A stretch of DNA of 64,000 nucleotides from Maratus speciosus (GCA_963932465.1 OZ010800.1:96119307-96183306); one strand, 5' to 3'. Positions 44,594 to 55,380 are shown, counted from the first letter of the stretch. Notes: a model not told the origin generated them from the letters alone. Numbers and translations are program-made.

Positions 44594-44720
44594 GAAAGAA
44601 TGCCTGAGTGTCCGAAAAACATGTTACTCTTGTCCTGCAAAACTGAAAAGAAAGACATAATATTTTTGCAGACTATGCAAAGTCCTATATGTCTCAAATG
44701 TTCCTACCAGGTACGTGAAA
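44594..44720 (+). pseudogene. piggyBac transposase C-terminal cysteine-rich remnant
   Basis: The frame reads ECLSVRKTCYSCPAKLKRKT, a stop, then YFCRLCKVLYVSNVPTRYVK. The pattern R-K-x-C-x2-C-x5-R-K-T ... F-C-x2-C-x-V corresponds to the C-terminal cross-brace zinc finger of piggyBac transposases. A 71-codon frame at 44576-44791 overlaps in another phase and is a shadow. The DDD core between the N- and C-terminal pieces is absent. Confidence 0.6.
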
Positions 44721-44879
44721 AAAGTGAAAATGACTTTCTAAAACTTTTAAGTTCAGGTAATTCGATTTTTCTAAAATTATTTAATTACTGAATATTTTTT
44801 GCATTTATCATGTTCATTGTACACTTAAGTTTGTTAATTTTCACAAATTTTGTCATTTTTATCTACAAAAATAAAAATA

Positions 44880-45257
44880 CCGTATATACTCGTGTATAAG
44901 TCGAACCCCTAACTTTCGAATGCAAATTCTGAAAAAAATCAAAAACTTGCATATAAGTCGACCCCCTAACTTTTTACTTCAATTTTGCACAAAATCAAAC
45001 CAAAGATTTCACTTGCCAATGCGAAAAGGTAGTAAGTAAACAAAAATAAATCATTGAATTTGTTTTGAATGATAAATTATTATTATTTGCATATTTTATG
45101 TATTATTTTTTTATAAATACACATAAAAAGCCATAATTTTACAGTATTCGAAGTTTTTGGTTTTTCTTTTTTAACTGATTCGCATATAAGTCGACACCCC
45201 AAATTTGCTTACCGAAAATTGTCAGAAATTCCTCGACTTATACACGAGTATATACAG
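44880..45257. mobile_element. CCGTATATACTCGTGTATAAG MITE with TA target
   Basis: The left end CCGTATATACTCGTGTATAA and the right inverse TTATACACGAGTATATACAG are flanked by TA (44878-44879, 45258-45259). The word CATATAAGTCGAC..CCC recurs inside at about 44950 and 45183. 378 bp, inserted in the piggyBac element. Confidence 0.8.
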
Positions 45258-45737
45258 TATTTTGTTCTTTCCAAAAAGGCATAATTATAGAGTTACTATT
45301 TGTTTTAAGTATACGCCATGTTTTTTGCCATGCAAGTTTATTTAATGCCTACATTAAGCAGTGGTCTGTCAGACCGCGAAACTCTGCGATCATTCCAATT
45401 ATGGTTCAACTCCAGTTACGGGTTAATAATGTGAAAGATGATGTCTACATAAATAATTTCGAAAATGAATAACAAATTTGAAAACGCAATTTAGAAATTG
45501 CTATCAATAGTCAAGTAAATGTCCTTTTGTACAGCCCTGTACATATCATATAAATTGATGCTCCGTAGTATGCTAAAATTTAGTTCAGTTAGGAAACACA
45601 TGGAACAGTTGAGAATTACACTTCAACTTCGATAATTTTTGTCAATAAACAGAAATGTACACAATATGTTTTGTGCAGACTTGTATATGATCGATAGAAA
45701 TTAAGCACAAAAAGTAATATGTAAAAAATTAGTTATA

Positions 45738-46329
45738 CAGTAGAGCACCGATTATTCGAACAAGTCGGGGCCGACCCTAGTTCGGATAAATGGACAGACA
45801 ATTTAAGGGGTGTTCCCGGCTATACTAAAACCTTCACGCTTTATCCAGGCTTAGGACTGGCAGCAACAGTTAGTGCTAGAGTGTTTTTTTGCTTACTTTT
45901 TTATTATTTAAAATTTTCTTTTTCTCTTTTTATCATTTTCTGTCCAGAGATTATAATTTAAGCAAAAAAGCTTTCGATTGTTGCTTTCTTCAAATAAGAC
46001 GTTCTTTCTAATGATGCCATATCTCGAATTCTTCTTAAATACGTTAGTTGAATAGGATCAGAATTATTCTGCCATTCTAGCCATTTCATAGCTGTTTCCA
46101 AACATTCAAAGGCTTCGTTATGTGATGGACCTGGGTCGTTTTCAAGGCATTCGTTTTCATTTCTTCAATTTCTTTTCCATCTTAAATCTCATTCACAATC
46201 TCATCATCATTAAAAAACTTTTTTGAGAGAATCAGGCTATTTGGATAAATAGAAGTTCGGTTAAAACAAAAATTTGAGAGAAGTAGGCTGTTTGGATAAT
46301 TGGGAGTTCGGATAATAGGCACTCTACTG
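45738..46329 (-). mobile_element. Tigger-like element, internally deleted, empty site known
   Basis: The left end CAGTAGAGCACCGATTATTC and the right inverse GGATAATAGGCACTCTACTG are flanked by TA (45736-45737, 46330-46331). The left duplicate copy reads TTTTTAAATATAACTAATTT without interruption (about 38544), showing the single TA target. A second GTTCGGATAA word lies near the right end. It carries a minus-strand transposase tail at 45958-46162. Confidence 0.85.
45958..46162 (-). pseudogene. Tigger/jerky-type transposase C-terminal remnant
   Basis: The minus strand gives ENECLENDPGPSHNEAFECL, ETAMKWLEWQNNSDPIQLTY, LRRIRDMASLERTSYLKKAT and IESFFA, then TAA at 45958-45960. The order AFE..D/ETA..W-x-E, then LRR[IL]RDxA, is the usual end of Tigger/jerky transposases. 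Upstream, a frameshift and stops break the frame (DDEIVNEI* in another phase). A clean 67-codon tail with its stop preserved. Confidence 0.7.
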
Positions 46330-46577
46330 TATTTAAAAACTCGTATTGTACCACAACTAAAAACACACTTTCAATAATTATTTTCATAGACATTAATGTA
46401 ACTGAATTATTTTGTGTGTCCCTGTAAATGAACGATGAATGCTATGCACACCCTATTCTGTAATTAGCATCTTGTAGTGCACCTCATATATCAATTTCAA
46501 TCTGTTTGAAATAGTGAAATATCATTAAAATACACCCCAAATGAGTTTTCCCCATAGACTGTAAAGAAAGAATTCTT

Positions 46578-47187
46578 TTGAGTGTCTCTGTAAACATACT
46601 GTCTAAATACTTCAGATTCAATATCAAACATGCCATGGTAAACCTGAATAATATATATCAAGTGTATGGAAATCAGAGTGTATATTTATCTGAGTTAGAG
46701 CACAGACAGACAAAATTCATAAGCACTTTTCAACTAGTATGTTGGAAAGTGTTAAAAAACATAGATTTTGAACAAATTATTTTTTTAAAGATTGCTTTAA
46801 ATATTTAACTAGAGTGCTAAAAGTAAAATTATTTACCAAATAAAAATGACATTTTGTTGTGTTAAAGAATTTATTTTATTTCAAAAAATGAAATAATTTT
46901 GTATGCATTCGTCAAAATGACATAATTTTTATTCCAACAGCTCTGAAATTAGAAATCAAATCTTAAAAGAACAGTTTACTTTTGACAAATAATGTCATTC
47001 GAAATGTGATGGAGAAAACTGCTGTAATTCAATGTTTTGCTATACAGTATAGGACCCATTATCCAGGGGGGAAAAAATTGAAAATTTTACAGATTCTTAA
47101 TTTTTTTTTTTTTTTTTTTTTTAGTCCATTGTTTCAATGGGTAACCACTAAAATATGTTACTTCAGTGGTGGGGAAACATGCCCACA
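46578..47187. other. AT-rich sequence with a solitary transposon end
   Basis: TACAGTATAGGACCCATTAT near 47044 looks like one Tigger-type end without a partner. A T run lies at 47101-47122. The frames at 46578-46808 and 46982-47299 lack motifs. Confidence 0.4.
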
Positions 47188-47465
47188 GATTAGCCTTTTA
47201 AAAAAGATTTCTTCTGGATGGATTTCGAAAGAACTTCCACTATTAGATAATTTTTCAGGGAAGATTTTAGTATCTATCATATTGTTGTACGTTGCTTAGT
47301 TATAAAATTATGGGGAAATTTCTATAATCAGGTGAATCTGATTATGAAAGATTAGCCTTTTTAAAAAGTTCTACTGGCCAATTTTCACAACACTTGCATT
47401 GTTAGTTAAATAATTTTTCAGGGATGGTTTTAGTAAATTGTATATCATTCTATAGTTCTTAAACA
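47188..47465 (+). repeat. Diverged tandem dimer, ~162 bp unit
   Basis: GATTAGCCTTTTAAAAAAG at 47188 and GATTAGCCTTTTTAAAAAG at 47350 start two copies. Both share ATAATTTTTCAGGGA.G.TTT and TAGTA later on. Confidence 0.65.
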
Positions 47466-47827
47466 AATCTTACAGCAATTGATCAAGAGTTGGTCTTTAA
47501 CAGTCAAAATTTTGTCTGATACATTAGAAAATACAGTAACGCTCAAAAGTATTTTGACAACCTTATATTCTCTCTTATTTTATTCAATATAAAAATGTAA
47601 AAGAAAATACATTCCCTATAATTGAGAACACTATGACGGCACTTATTCAAATGTATCAAGTTTCAACTTGTTTGTTTACATTCGGCGCCACCGAAGAAAT
47701 ATGACTCCTCCTTAGCTCAAAAGTATTTTGACAATTAGTTTGCATTTAATTGTTGAAGGTGTCAGTGGCGCTATAGCTTCGATTAGCGTTTATATTGACT
47801 TATTGTGATTAATTTTAAGGATCAGGA

Positions 47828-48143
47828 ATGCCGAAATGTAAAAAATATTGAAGTGATTCTAGAAAAGCCACTGTAAATGCATTTAAGAAAGGTAGACTGC
47901 AAGCAGAATTAGCTCGTTCTTTTAACGTGTCTCGGCAACTTGTTATTACATGGAGTAGTTTTTAATAAACAGAAATACATCAAAAATAAGCCTCAAAGTG
48001 GCCATCCGAAAAAAACAACTTGCAATGTTGACTGTATTATAAAAATGATATCTACAAGTGATTGTCGTAAGTCCGCTGTAATAATAAAAAATCAATTGAA
48101 AGAAAATTACGGCATAGACATACACGTTTCATCTGTCAAACGA
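47828..48143 (+). pseudogene. Tc1 transposase N-terminal half, left arm
   Basis: ATG at 47828 gives MPKCKKY, a stop, then SDSRKATVNAFKKGRLQAEL and ARSFNVSRQLVITW. This is the first helix-turn-helix (paired-like) region that binds the inverted repeat. A later segment reads NKPQSGHPKKTTCNVDCIIK, which includes the conserved G-x-P-x-K/R linker region. Frameshifts and a stop are present. It is interrupted at 48143/48144 and resumes at 51034-51198 (PKPLWFTWQKT-like in one phase, then VRVAFVKRHNPFRDKAM-like). Confidence 0.8.
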
Positions 48144-48489
48144 TGGTGTAGCCACAGATATTTTTTCGGGGGGGGGGGAATTCGAAAATTTCCCAACTTG
48201 AAACAAATTGCTCCAATTTTCTACTAAAATGATATGCACAACGCGTGTAATAATTATACTTATACTTTTGCATAAAAAATTCCTTTCCAAAGAAAAATTC
48301 TGAAACTGAAAACATAAAAATTCTAATTATGGGTTTGTTTACTAAAAAAATAAATACGCTTTTTACTTTCTTCTATCTTTACAAGAAGAAAGTATTGGAT
48401 TCGTGAAAAAATTCGACTTCCGGTTTTAGACTGATTTATACGTTTTAGTAAGTCCTGAACACGATTCGACTGTTTTTAGAAAATATCTG

Positions 48490-49040
48490 TGTCTATATGT
48501 GATACAAATTTTGTGGGCGCTCTAACACAAGAACTAATGCACGAAATTTAATAAAACTGTAGAGATTTACTTATACAGTCGAACCTCGTTAACGCGAACA
48601 CTCAAGGGGAAACTTTTTTTGTTCGTATTAAAAGTAGTTCGTGTTATCAGAACTTAACTACATTACATACAACTGGACGAGGAAATCGGAAACAGTTCGT
48701 GTTAACGAGGTTTGACTGTACCTTGATAAAAATTGGTGCTGATTTGTTTTTGGTGTAAATTGTCCAACAGGTGGCACTGCTATGCGGCATTTTTCACGAT
48801 TTACATGATTTTAGCGATAATTATATCTCAAATACTATTGCACGGAATTTCATCAAACGTCATATTCTGTTAAACCTTGACATAATTTGATGCAGATTAG
48901 CTTTTTATGTATGTCATATAGCAGGTGGCGCTGCTATGCAGCATTTTTCACGATTTTGCGATAGCTGTATCTCAAAAACTAATGCACGGAATTTAGTCAA
49001 ACTTCATATTCCACATAAGTAGCACTTCAACATAAATAGA
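48490..49040 (+). repeat. Tandem repeat of ~154 bp inside the hAT element
   Basis: CAGGTGGC.CTGCTATGC.GCA and TTTTTCACGATTT recur at about 48769 and 48922. The following block ATCTCAAA.ACTA.TGCACG and GAATTT..TCAAAC recurs at about 48827 and 48971. A diverged first unit starts near 48525 (ACAAGAACTAATGCACGAAA) and is split by the MITE 48576-48718. Confidence 0.65.
48576..48718. mobile_element. CAGTCGAACCTCGTTAACG MITE with TA target
   Basis: The left end CAGTCGAACCTCGTTAACGC and the right inverse GTTAACGAGGTTTGACTG are flanked by TA (48574-48575, 48719-48720). 143 bp, non-coding. It is the third level of nesting: Tc1, then hAT, then this MITE. A relative lies at 63682-63863. Confidence 0.8.
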
Positions 49041-49353
49041 TCCTTATTAGGCTTAGGTCTATGCTGTCCAAAGCTATCGCTTTTGTGCACTTTGAGTAAG
49101 GAATTTTGATTGCAGACATCTAAGAGGCTGGGTGCCAAAATTCAATGATTTGTTCGAAAAATGCTATGCTTATATGTCCTTTTTAAATGCACACAATTCA
49201 AAAAATCTATACCTTTAGAGTTTGTTAATTATAGGCAAAGAATTTTCATTTAATTTTGGCACTGTGATTGCAGATTTTGAGGCATTAACACGTATGGAGT
49301 AGAAGAAAATTTTGGGATTGGCCCATCCAACTAGTTTTTACTTAATATTAATT

Positions 49354-49630
49354 GTTGTGGTCTTCAAAGAAACCCACCTGTTAATAACATCGCTTAGTTT
49401 AATAAAATTCCCTATTTCACTTTCATATTTTAAAAGCATTAGGCTGTCAAGTCTGTCATCCCTCATTGTAGCATGCAATATATATTTTTTAAATTTTTAT
49501 TTGACTAAAGATTCTTTCAGTAGATGCAACGCCATAAAGATAAGCTGCTGTGAGTGTTAAGGTACGAGTATATAGTTTGACGGCGTGACTCAAATAGTCT
49601 TTGAATTTCATGACATGAGTAAAAGGTTTG
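49354..49630 (-). pseudogene. hAT transposase dimerisation-domain remnant
   Basis: The minus strand reads MKFKDYLSHAVKLYTRTLTL, then TAAYLYGVASTERIFSQIKI, a stop. After a shift it reads KYILHATMRDDRLDSLMLLK and SEIGNFIKLSDVINRW. The pattern of V-A-S-x-E-R-x-F-S, then M-R-D-D-R-L-x-x-L, then D-V-I-x-x-[FW] is the C-terminal hATC dimerisation region of hAT transposases of the TTF/ZMYM-like group. It is broken and has no catalytic part. Confidence 0.6.
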
Positions 49631-49805
49631 TTAAGTGAGTTGGGATTTGGTTTATTTCTATTTGACTCTGGAAGTCATCTACATCCGGTTTCTCATATCC
49701 AGGTGGAAACATTATTAACTTTTCCCTTGCACAATTGTAATTTAAATATGGAATGCATTGTTGCAATATTCTCTTGACATAGGGAACATTGTCATTTAAG
49801 CCCAT
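49608..49805 (-). pseudogene. Open fragment upstream of the hAT dimerisation remnant
   Basis: A 65-codon minus-strand frame contains NDNVPYVKRILQQCIPYLNY and FPPGYEKPDVDDFQSQIE. It lies just upstream of, and overlaps, the hATC remnant in another phase on the same strand. It is probably the preceding part of the same transposase after a frameshift. I recognise no catalytic residues in it. Confidence 0.35.
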
Positions 49806-51293
49806 TACTAAATTCCCGAAATTTTCTTCTATTTCTTATAATTCTTTACTGTAAAACTTATGTGTATCAATGTCCGTTGCTGTGCTATTATTTTTATCTA
49901 TTGCCTATGGTGTACTGTTTTCCTACGGTGCTTTCGGAACTCAGCTTCTCCAGTCACATCCTAATATTCATAATTGTTTGTGAGCTTGTCTGTAAGGAAA
50001 TCTTTATTTCTTAAAAATTTTATTCAAGTGCAACGTGTCAGTGTTACAGTGCATGCCGATTTTTTCTTCAGTTGATGGACTGCTTTCATGGTCACATTTC
50101 TGTTCCAAATTAAAATTGTCCATTTTTTACCTTTTTCATTCTTGAATGGATTTTTAGATGCTCCAAAATCTTGCACAAAATCTCTTTTCCTATTATGAAG
50201 GGTTTCTTCGTGCTGAGATTTATAGTAACTTATTAGAACAGCTTTAAACACAGAACACCGGACTTTCGGTTTAAAATTTTATAAACACATATGAATATAA
50301 ACGAACAGGACTGATATATATTTCCACACATAAATAAAAGTAAAATGTGACAAATTTATCTAAACTAACGACTTCTTATATGTGCATTTGCTCATATAAC
50401 GCTTTTTATTTGACAGCAAAGGGTTACCTAATTTTTGCGGCAAAAAAATCACGGGAATGAGTAAAATATTGTCCAAAAATAGCAAAATTAGTGAAAAAAG
50501 TTGTGAAAACTCATCAAATCTTCTTGCCCATAGCTGTGTTTCAAGTAAATGACTACATTCCTTTCTGTTGTGCTACAAGTGATCTCCAATTTTCAAAAGA
50601 AGCTGCAATCTCTTTGGATTAAAATCGCCGGATTCTCTTTTGGGAGGAGAAGGGGAGGTAGAGTGAAATTTTCGAGAAAGGAACAAAGTTTTGGAGGAAA
50701 TAAAGGAACTGGTTAGTCTGTTAATGATGGACAGGAGTAGAGAAATTTAGGTCTGGTAGATGTACAATATTTTTGTAGAACTGAAAAATACAATGATAAA
50801 TTGAGTGTGGCTGATTTCTTTTTGTATTTCTTTCGATAAATTAACTTGTTTACTGTTGCAGTACTCAAAATAATCACCAAAACAATAAAAATTTCGTAAT
50901 TTTTTTACTATTACTTTAAAAAAGAAAATGTCTCTAAAATCTAGAATTTCCCAACTCTAAGCTCAAATTTCCCAACTTCACATATATTGGGGGGAGAGGC
51001 TCCCGCCCCCATACCCCCCATGGCGACGCCCCTGCCTAAACCTCTATGGTTTACTTGGCAGAAGACCGGTAAAAACACGTTTCTAATCTACTAAGAATAG
51101 AAAGGTTAGAGTTGCATTTGTAAAACGGCATAACCCTTTCAGGGACAAAGCAATGCTATTGCTGAAGTGTTGAAATTAATGACTGACACCAGAATTTTTG
51201 TTAAAAAAAATTCGGTTTATTATGTGTATGAAATATAGCTTTTACTTATTTAAAAATAAATTTGTTTTCAAATTCCGGTGTCAATCATTAATT

Positions 51294-51728
51294 TCAACAC
51301 TTTCGCAATGGAATTGCTTTGCCCCTGAAAGGGTTATGCCGTTTTACAAATGCAACTCTAACCTTCCTATTCTTAGTAGATAACAAACGTGTTTTTGCTG
51401 GTCTTCTACCATGTAAACCATAGAGGTTTAGGCGTCGTTTGACTGATGAAACGTGTATGTCTATGCTGTAATTTTCTTTCAATTCATTTTTTATTATTAC
51501 AGCAGACTTACGAGAATCACTTGTAGATATCATTTTTATAATATAGTCAACATTGCAAGTTGTTTTTTTCGGATGGCCACTTTGAGGCTTATTTTCGATG
51601 TATTTCTGTTTATTAAAAACTTTATTCCATGTAATAACAAGTTGCCGAGACACGTTAAAAGAACGAGCTAGTTCTGCTTGCAGTCCACCTTTCTTAAGGG
51701 CATTTACAGCGGCTTTTCTAGAATCACT
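51294..51728 (-). pseudogene. Tc1 transposase N-terminal half, right arm
   Basis: The minus-strand frame, open for about 145 codons, reads SDSRKAAVNALKKGGLQAEL, ARSFNVSRQLVITWNKVFNK and QKYIENKPQSGHPKKTTCNV. It continues through ISTSDSRKSAVIIKNELKEN and SSVKRRLNLYGLHGRRPAKT to RVAFVKRHNPFRGKAIP. Both N-terminal helix-turn-helix regions of a Tc1 transposase and the GRRPAKTRLLS linker are intact. The DDE catalytic domain is missing: the frame ends at the palindrome centre. No ATG is preserved at the expected start, because the MPK codons seen in the left arm are replaced by an A-rich tract. Confidence 0.82.
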
Positions 51729-52037
51729 TCAATATTTTTTTTTTACTTTACTAAAAATAATCACAATAAGTCAATAAAAACACTAATCGAAGCTATAGCG
51801 CCAGTGACACCTTCAACAATTAAATGCAAACTAATTGTCAAAATACTTTTGAGCTAAGGCGGAGTCATATTTCTTCGGTGGCACCGAATGTAAACAAACA
51901 AGTTGAAACTTGATACATTTAAATAACTGCAGTCACAGTGTTCTCAATTATAGGGAATATATTTTCTTTTACATTTTTATATTAATTAAAATAAGAAAGA
52001 ATATAAGGTTGTCAAAATACTTTTGAGCGCTACTGTA

Positions 52038-55000
52038 TAATAAATGCAATGGCATTCATATCGTGTTCAGCAATGGGGAAGGACAATTCAGGTAAAGGTC
52101 CAAATTGCTTTAAAACACAAGCTCAAATTCACCAATATATTTCGTTTGATTCAGGCTCGTTTGGAGAAACTAATCAGCATAGTAGGCGAAGTCTGCTAGT
52201 ATAAAATAAAATCATAGACTATGAATGGAAAAATATCATATACATTTTTTTCATTAAGATTTTATTGCTTTAATCTAGGATTCCAAAGGTTATCACACTA
52301 GTACAGCAATAGATACATAAATTAAAATGTCACAACCTGAAAATTGCAATAAAAATATGAAACATAAGATTATTATGTATATGTATAAAAAAGAGGTTTT
52401 ACAAAAACTTGTAAATTATATTAAAAATATGCTCTAATCAAATTTTATATATATATTTGTGTGTATAACATAGAAATATTGTTTAGTCAACAGTAAACCA
52501 CCTTATAATTTAGAATTAAAAAATAAATATATATTTATACCAAGAATAAATTATATCATCATAGCAGTCTTATTTCATTTGTTTCCCCAATTACTTATTT
52601 TAAAATGTCATAAATTACTTTATTCCTTTGATGTTGTTAAACACAAAAGGAAAAGATATGCTAAAGTTTTTAATTATTATTTTTTCCTTAACAGCTGAAT
52701 AGCCTTTGTTTTCAATCACAAGAAAAATAGCATCAGATTTATGATAAAAGTACACCAATCATAGTAAGGAACTCAGATTTTTCTTTTTCTTTTTAGCAAT
52801 AGAGGGTAGTTATTTTTGTTTGTAGAAAAAGTTGTTACAAAAAAAATATGACACTTTGATTACAGAACATTCTTCAACTCGTATCTTCAACAACTTCATT
52901 CTTATACAGTCGAATTCACTTAATACAAGCTCGGTTAAAGTGCATGTTTAAAATGAGCATTTAGCACTAACAATGGTTCGTCATTTAAATTATAATCAGA
53001 TATTTATGAGCTAAAAAAGCACAATCATGGCTAATATGAACAAAACATCTACTCATTTCAATGAGATTTTTGACATAAAGCAGAGTAGAATTACGAAAAA
53101 AAAAATCTCTCTATTGAAGGCTCAGCAATAATATTTCCAGTGTCCAACTTTTTAAAAACATTGGGAGGGCCCAGAATTTTTTAAGCAAAATGGATGGCAT
53201 GGCCTGTTTTATTGTTTATGTTATTCATGAATTATTTCTTGTAAGAGCATTAATATTTATTACAATACCATAAGTATGATTACAAATTAAAAACACAAGG
53301 AGGAAAATATTGTAGTCATTTAAGAGCTTTTTAAATATTACGATATTCAAAAAGTGCTTTGATCCTGATCAGCACCAAGGCACTAAAATGGATAATGTTC
53401 ATTCACTGATCAAATATACGGGAGTTTTTTCTTTTGAGAGAAATCTAATAATTATACATGCACTAAAGGACATTTAGTGCTCTCATGGGTCTTTTATGCC
53501 TGTCAATACTATTTTTCAAACCAAATGACCTTTTGTACTTCAACAAAATTAAATTCTGTTTCCCAGTTTAAAAACATAAATAAATATTTAGTAAAATAAC
53601 ACAAGGGCAATTGGCATAGGAGAGCAAATTATTGGGTAATCTTGAGCCCCACAGGCCCATATAAATTAGCACCACTGAATATTTCTAAGTTACAACTGTC
53701 TTTCAAAATGTGATAATTTATCAGTTTTTTACCAGGCAGAATTTCAACCTTCAAAGAGACCCTCCCTCCCAAGAAAATGCAAAGGAATATCCTGAGGTCT
53801 TGAAAGGGAGAGATAAGGATATTTCAAATACCACCCCTTTGTAAGATTTACAACTGAACTATAGAAAGGAAGGAGCATAGAAGAAAACTTTTTCTTTAAT
53901 GTGACTCTGGGTTTAACCAGCTTTTTTAAATCTCTTATTGCACTGTTAAAACGAAAAGGATTATTAATAGATCTGAAATCGCAGTGACTATTACAATGTT
54001 AACTGTGTTTTTCCAAGAAAGAGCAAAGTGAGCAGTTGCATTACTGTATGTCGCTCATGTCTTTTGTAATTCTTTAGAAGCTTTGATTCCAGTAAGAAAA
54101 GGACACTGATAAAGGCATATTTTATGTTAACTTTATGATATTAAGTTAATTTCATAATCAAGATACTTAGAGCAATAAATAGTAAAATTTTGAAAATAAG
54201 CCCTACTTTGACGACATGAAACATTTGCAAAAGTGGGGAGGAGACTAATAAATGGAATTTACTTGAAAATTTCCTCAATACTCTTCACATTAATGTTTAT
54301 TAACAGAAATTAATTGGTACACGACAGGGTATGTTCCATAAATATTTAAAATAAAAGGTTATAAAAATTTTTAAATAAACAAAAAAATAATAATTAAATA
54401 TTCTACTAAATAATGATGTTTCCTCTTTAGAGAGAGAGAGAGTAACTATTCAAATTCTATTTTTTTTTTATAACATATTAAAAGGACTTCGTGAATGTAT
54501 GCACAAGTTCGCGTTGTTTGAGTGCAGGAGAAAAAATGATTGAGCTGCAAGCAAACAGAAAAAAATAATTAAAAGAAAATTATCGAAAAACAAAACTCAT
54601 TTTTTCCTTACTATTACATAAAAAAAATCAAATTTTCAATAAGTTGCAATAATAGTGCAGTCTAACAAATTTTTAAGTTATTAGAAAATTTGAGCACCCC
54701 ACAAAAAAAAAGCACTATACAGCCTTTGCAAAGAAAAAGGAGAGGACTATATGGATTATTTTGTTTATTTAACACTATGAAGTCGGAAGTCAAATGTTAT
54801 CAGAATGAGATCACCAGCTTTGGACAGATAACATGTTTCGTTATGAAGAGAGATACTGCAAATAGATTTTTCTTTTTTAATTAAAGTAAACAATGCCACG
54901 TGTTTGTCTACAAAAAAAGTAACACAAAATATTTAAAAAAAAGAAAAGAAAAGAAAGTGCAAAGAAAAAACATGGAAAAGGGGCACGGGTCATTGCCACT

Positions 55001-55085
55001 TAAAACAAAAAGGGTAGTGCGCAGCAATTTTTGAAAAATGTCAAATGGGCACACTAGAGAGCATGAAAACAAAGAAACTAATATT
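52038..55085. other. AT-rich sequence with a solitary transposon end, no gene seen
   Basis: TACAGTCGAATTCACTTAAT at 52907 resembles one end of the CAGTCGAAC MITE family without a partner. Short GA and AAAAG repeats lie near 54431 and 54943. No supported exon. Confidence 0.5.
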
Positions 55086-55380
55086 GTGCACTATCGACTC
55101 CGTAAAAATTGTTGTCATCAAGCAGTGATGAAAGCGCATTTCAAACAATGTTTTTTTTTTGGTAGGGTGCTTATAAACAGAATTTTTTGAAAAATGAAAT
55201 TTGTTGAAAATTTGGTTGTGCACTTATCGACACCGTAAAATTTTCTTTCATCAAGCAGTGATTAAAACACATTCCAGCCAATGATTTTTGGTAGGGGGCT
55301 TATAAACAAAATTTTTTGAAAAGTGAAATTTGTTGAAAATTGGGGAGGGGGCTTATATTCAAGTGAAGGTTTATTTTCAG
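55086..55380 (+). repeat. Tandem dimer, ~133 bp unit
   Basis: TATCGAC.CCGTAAAA, TCATCAAGCAGTGAT, GGTAGGG.GCTTATAAACA and GTGAAATTTGTTGAAAATT occur in order in both copies, starting at about 55092 and 55225. It ends in GGGGAGGGGGCTTATATTCA. Confidence 0.75.

Larger units (their letters stand above)
44264..45422 (+). mobile_element. piggyBac element, internally deleted, empty site known
   Basis: The left end CCCGTAATCGGAGC and the right end CTCCAGTTACGGG lie between TTAA copies (44260-44263, 45423-45426). CGCGGTC words sit subterminally on both sides. The left duplicate copy has a single TTAA in TTGTTAAACAGTGAAG (about 38853), the pre-insertion site. It retains an acidic N-terminal piece and a cysteine-rich C-terminal piece of transposase (44448-44543, 44594-44720) with the catalytic core missing. 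A MITE (44880-45257) was inserted later. Confidence 0.85.
43566..46484 (-). repeat. Inverted segmental repeat, right (occupied) copy
   Basis: Reverse-strand homologue of 38398-38940, expanded from about 545 bp to 2.9 kb by three insertions: 43606-44207, 44264-45422 and 45738-46329. Subtracting them and their target duplications leaves about 550 bp, which agrees with the left copy. Confidence 0.8.
48144..51033 (-). mobile_element. Decayed hAT-superfamily element inserted in the Tc1 arm
   Basis: The left end TGGTGTAGCCACAGAT and, reversed, the right end CAGGGGCGTCGCCATGG are similar inverted termini. Subterminal AAATTTCCCAACTT words occur near both ends (about 48187, 50940 and 50970). The uninterrupted right Tc1 arm reads GTCAAACGACGCCTAAACC across the site, which fixes the insertion to within a base or two. 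A clean 8 bp duplication is not visible. A minus-strand hAT dimerisation-domain remnant lies at 49354-49630. C-to-T decay and frameshifts are extensive. Confidence 0.65.
47534..52035. mobile_element. Palindromic (foldback) Tc1-like element with hAT insertion
   Basis: The left end CAGTAACGCTCAAAAGTATT and the right inverse AATACTTTTGAGCGCTACTG are flanked by TA (47532-47533, 52036-52037). Both arms encode the same 5' half of a Tc1 transposase, read inward from each end. The left arm is 47534-48143 plus 51034-51198, and the right arm is 51271-52035 on the minus strand. They meet at a unique spacer of about 72 bp (51199-51270). The C-terminal half of the gene, with the catalytic DDE residues, is absent from both arms. 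A 2.9 kb element (48144-51033) splits the left arm. Confidence 0.85.

Noticed and set aside
46982..47299. 105-codon frame containing a poly-Phe stretch
   Set aside because: It spans a T22 run and a solitary transposon end and is not protein-like.
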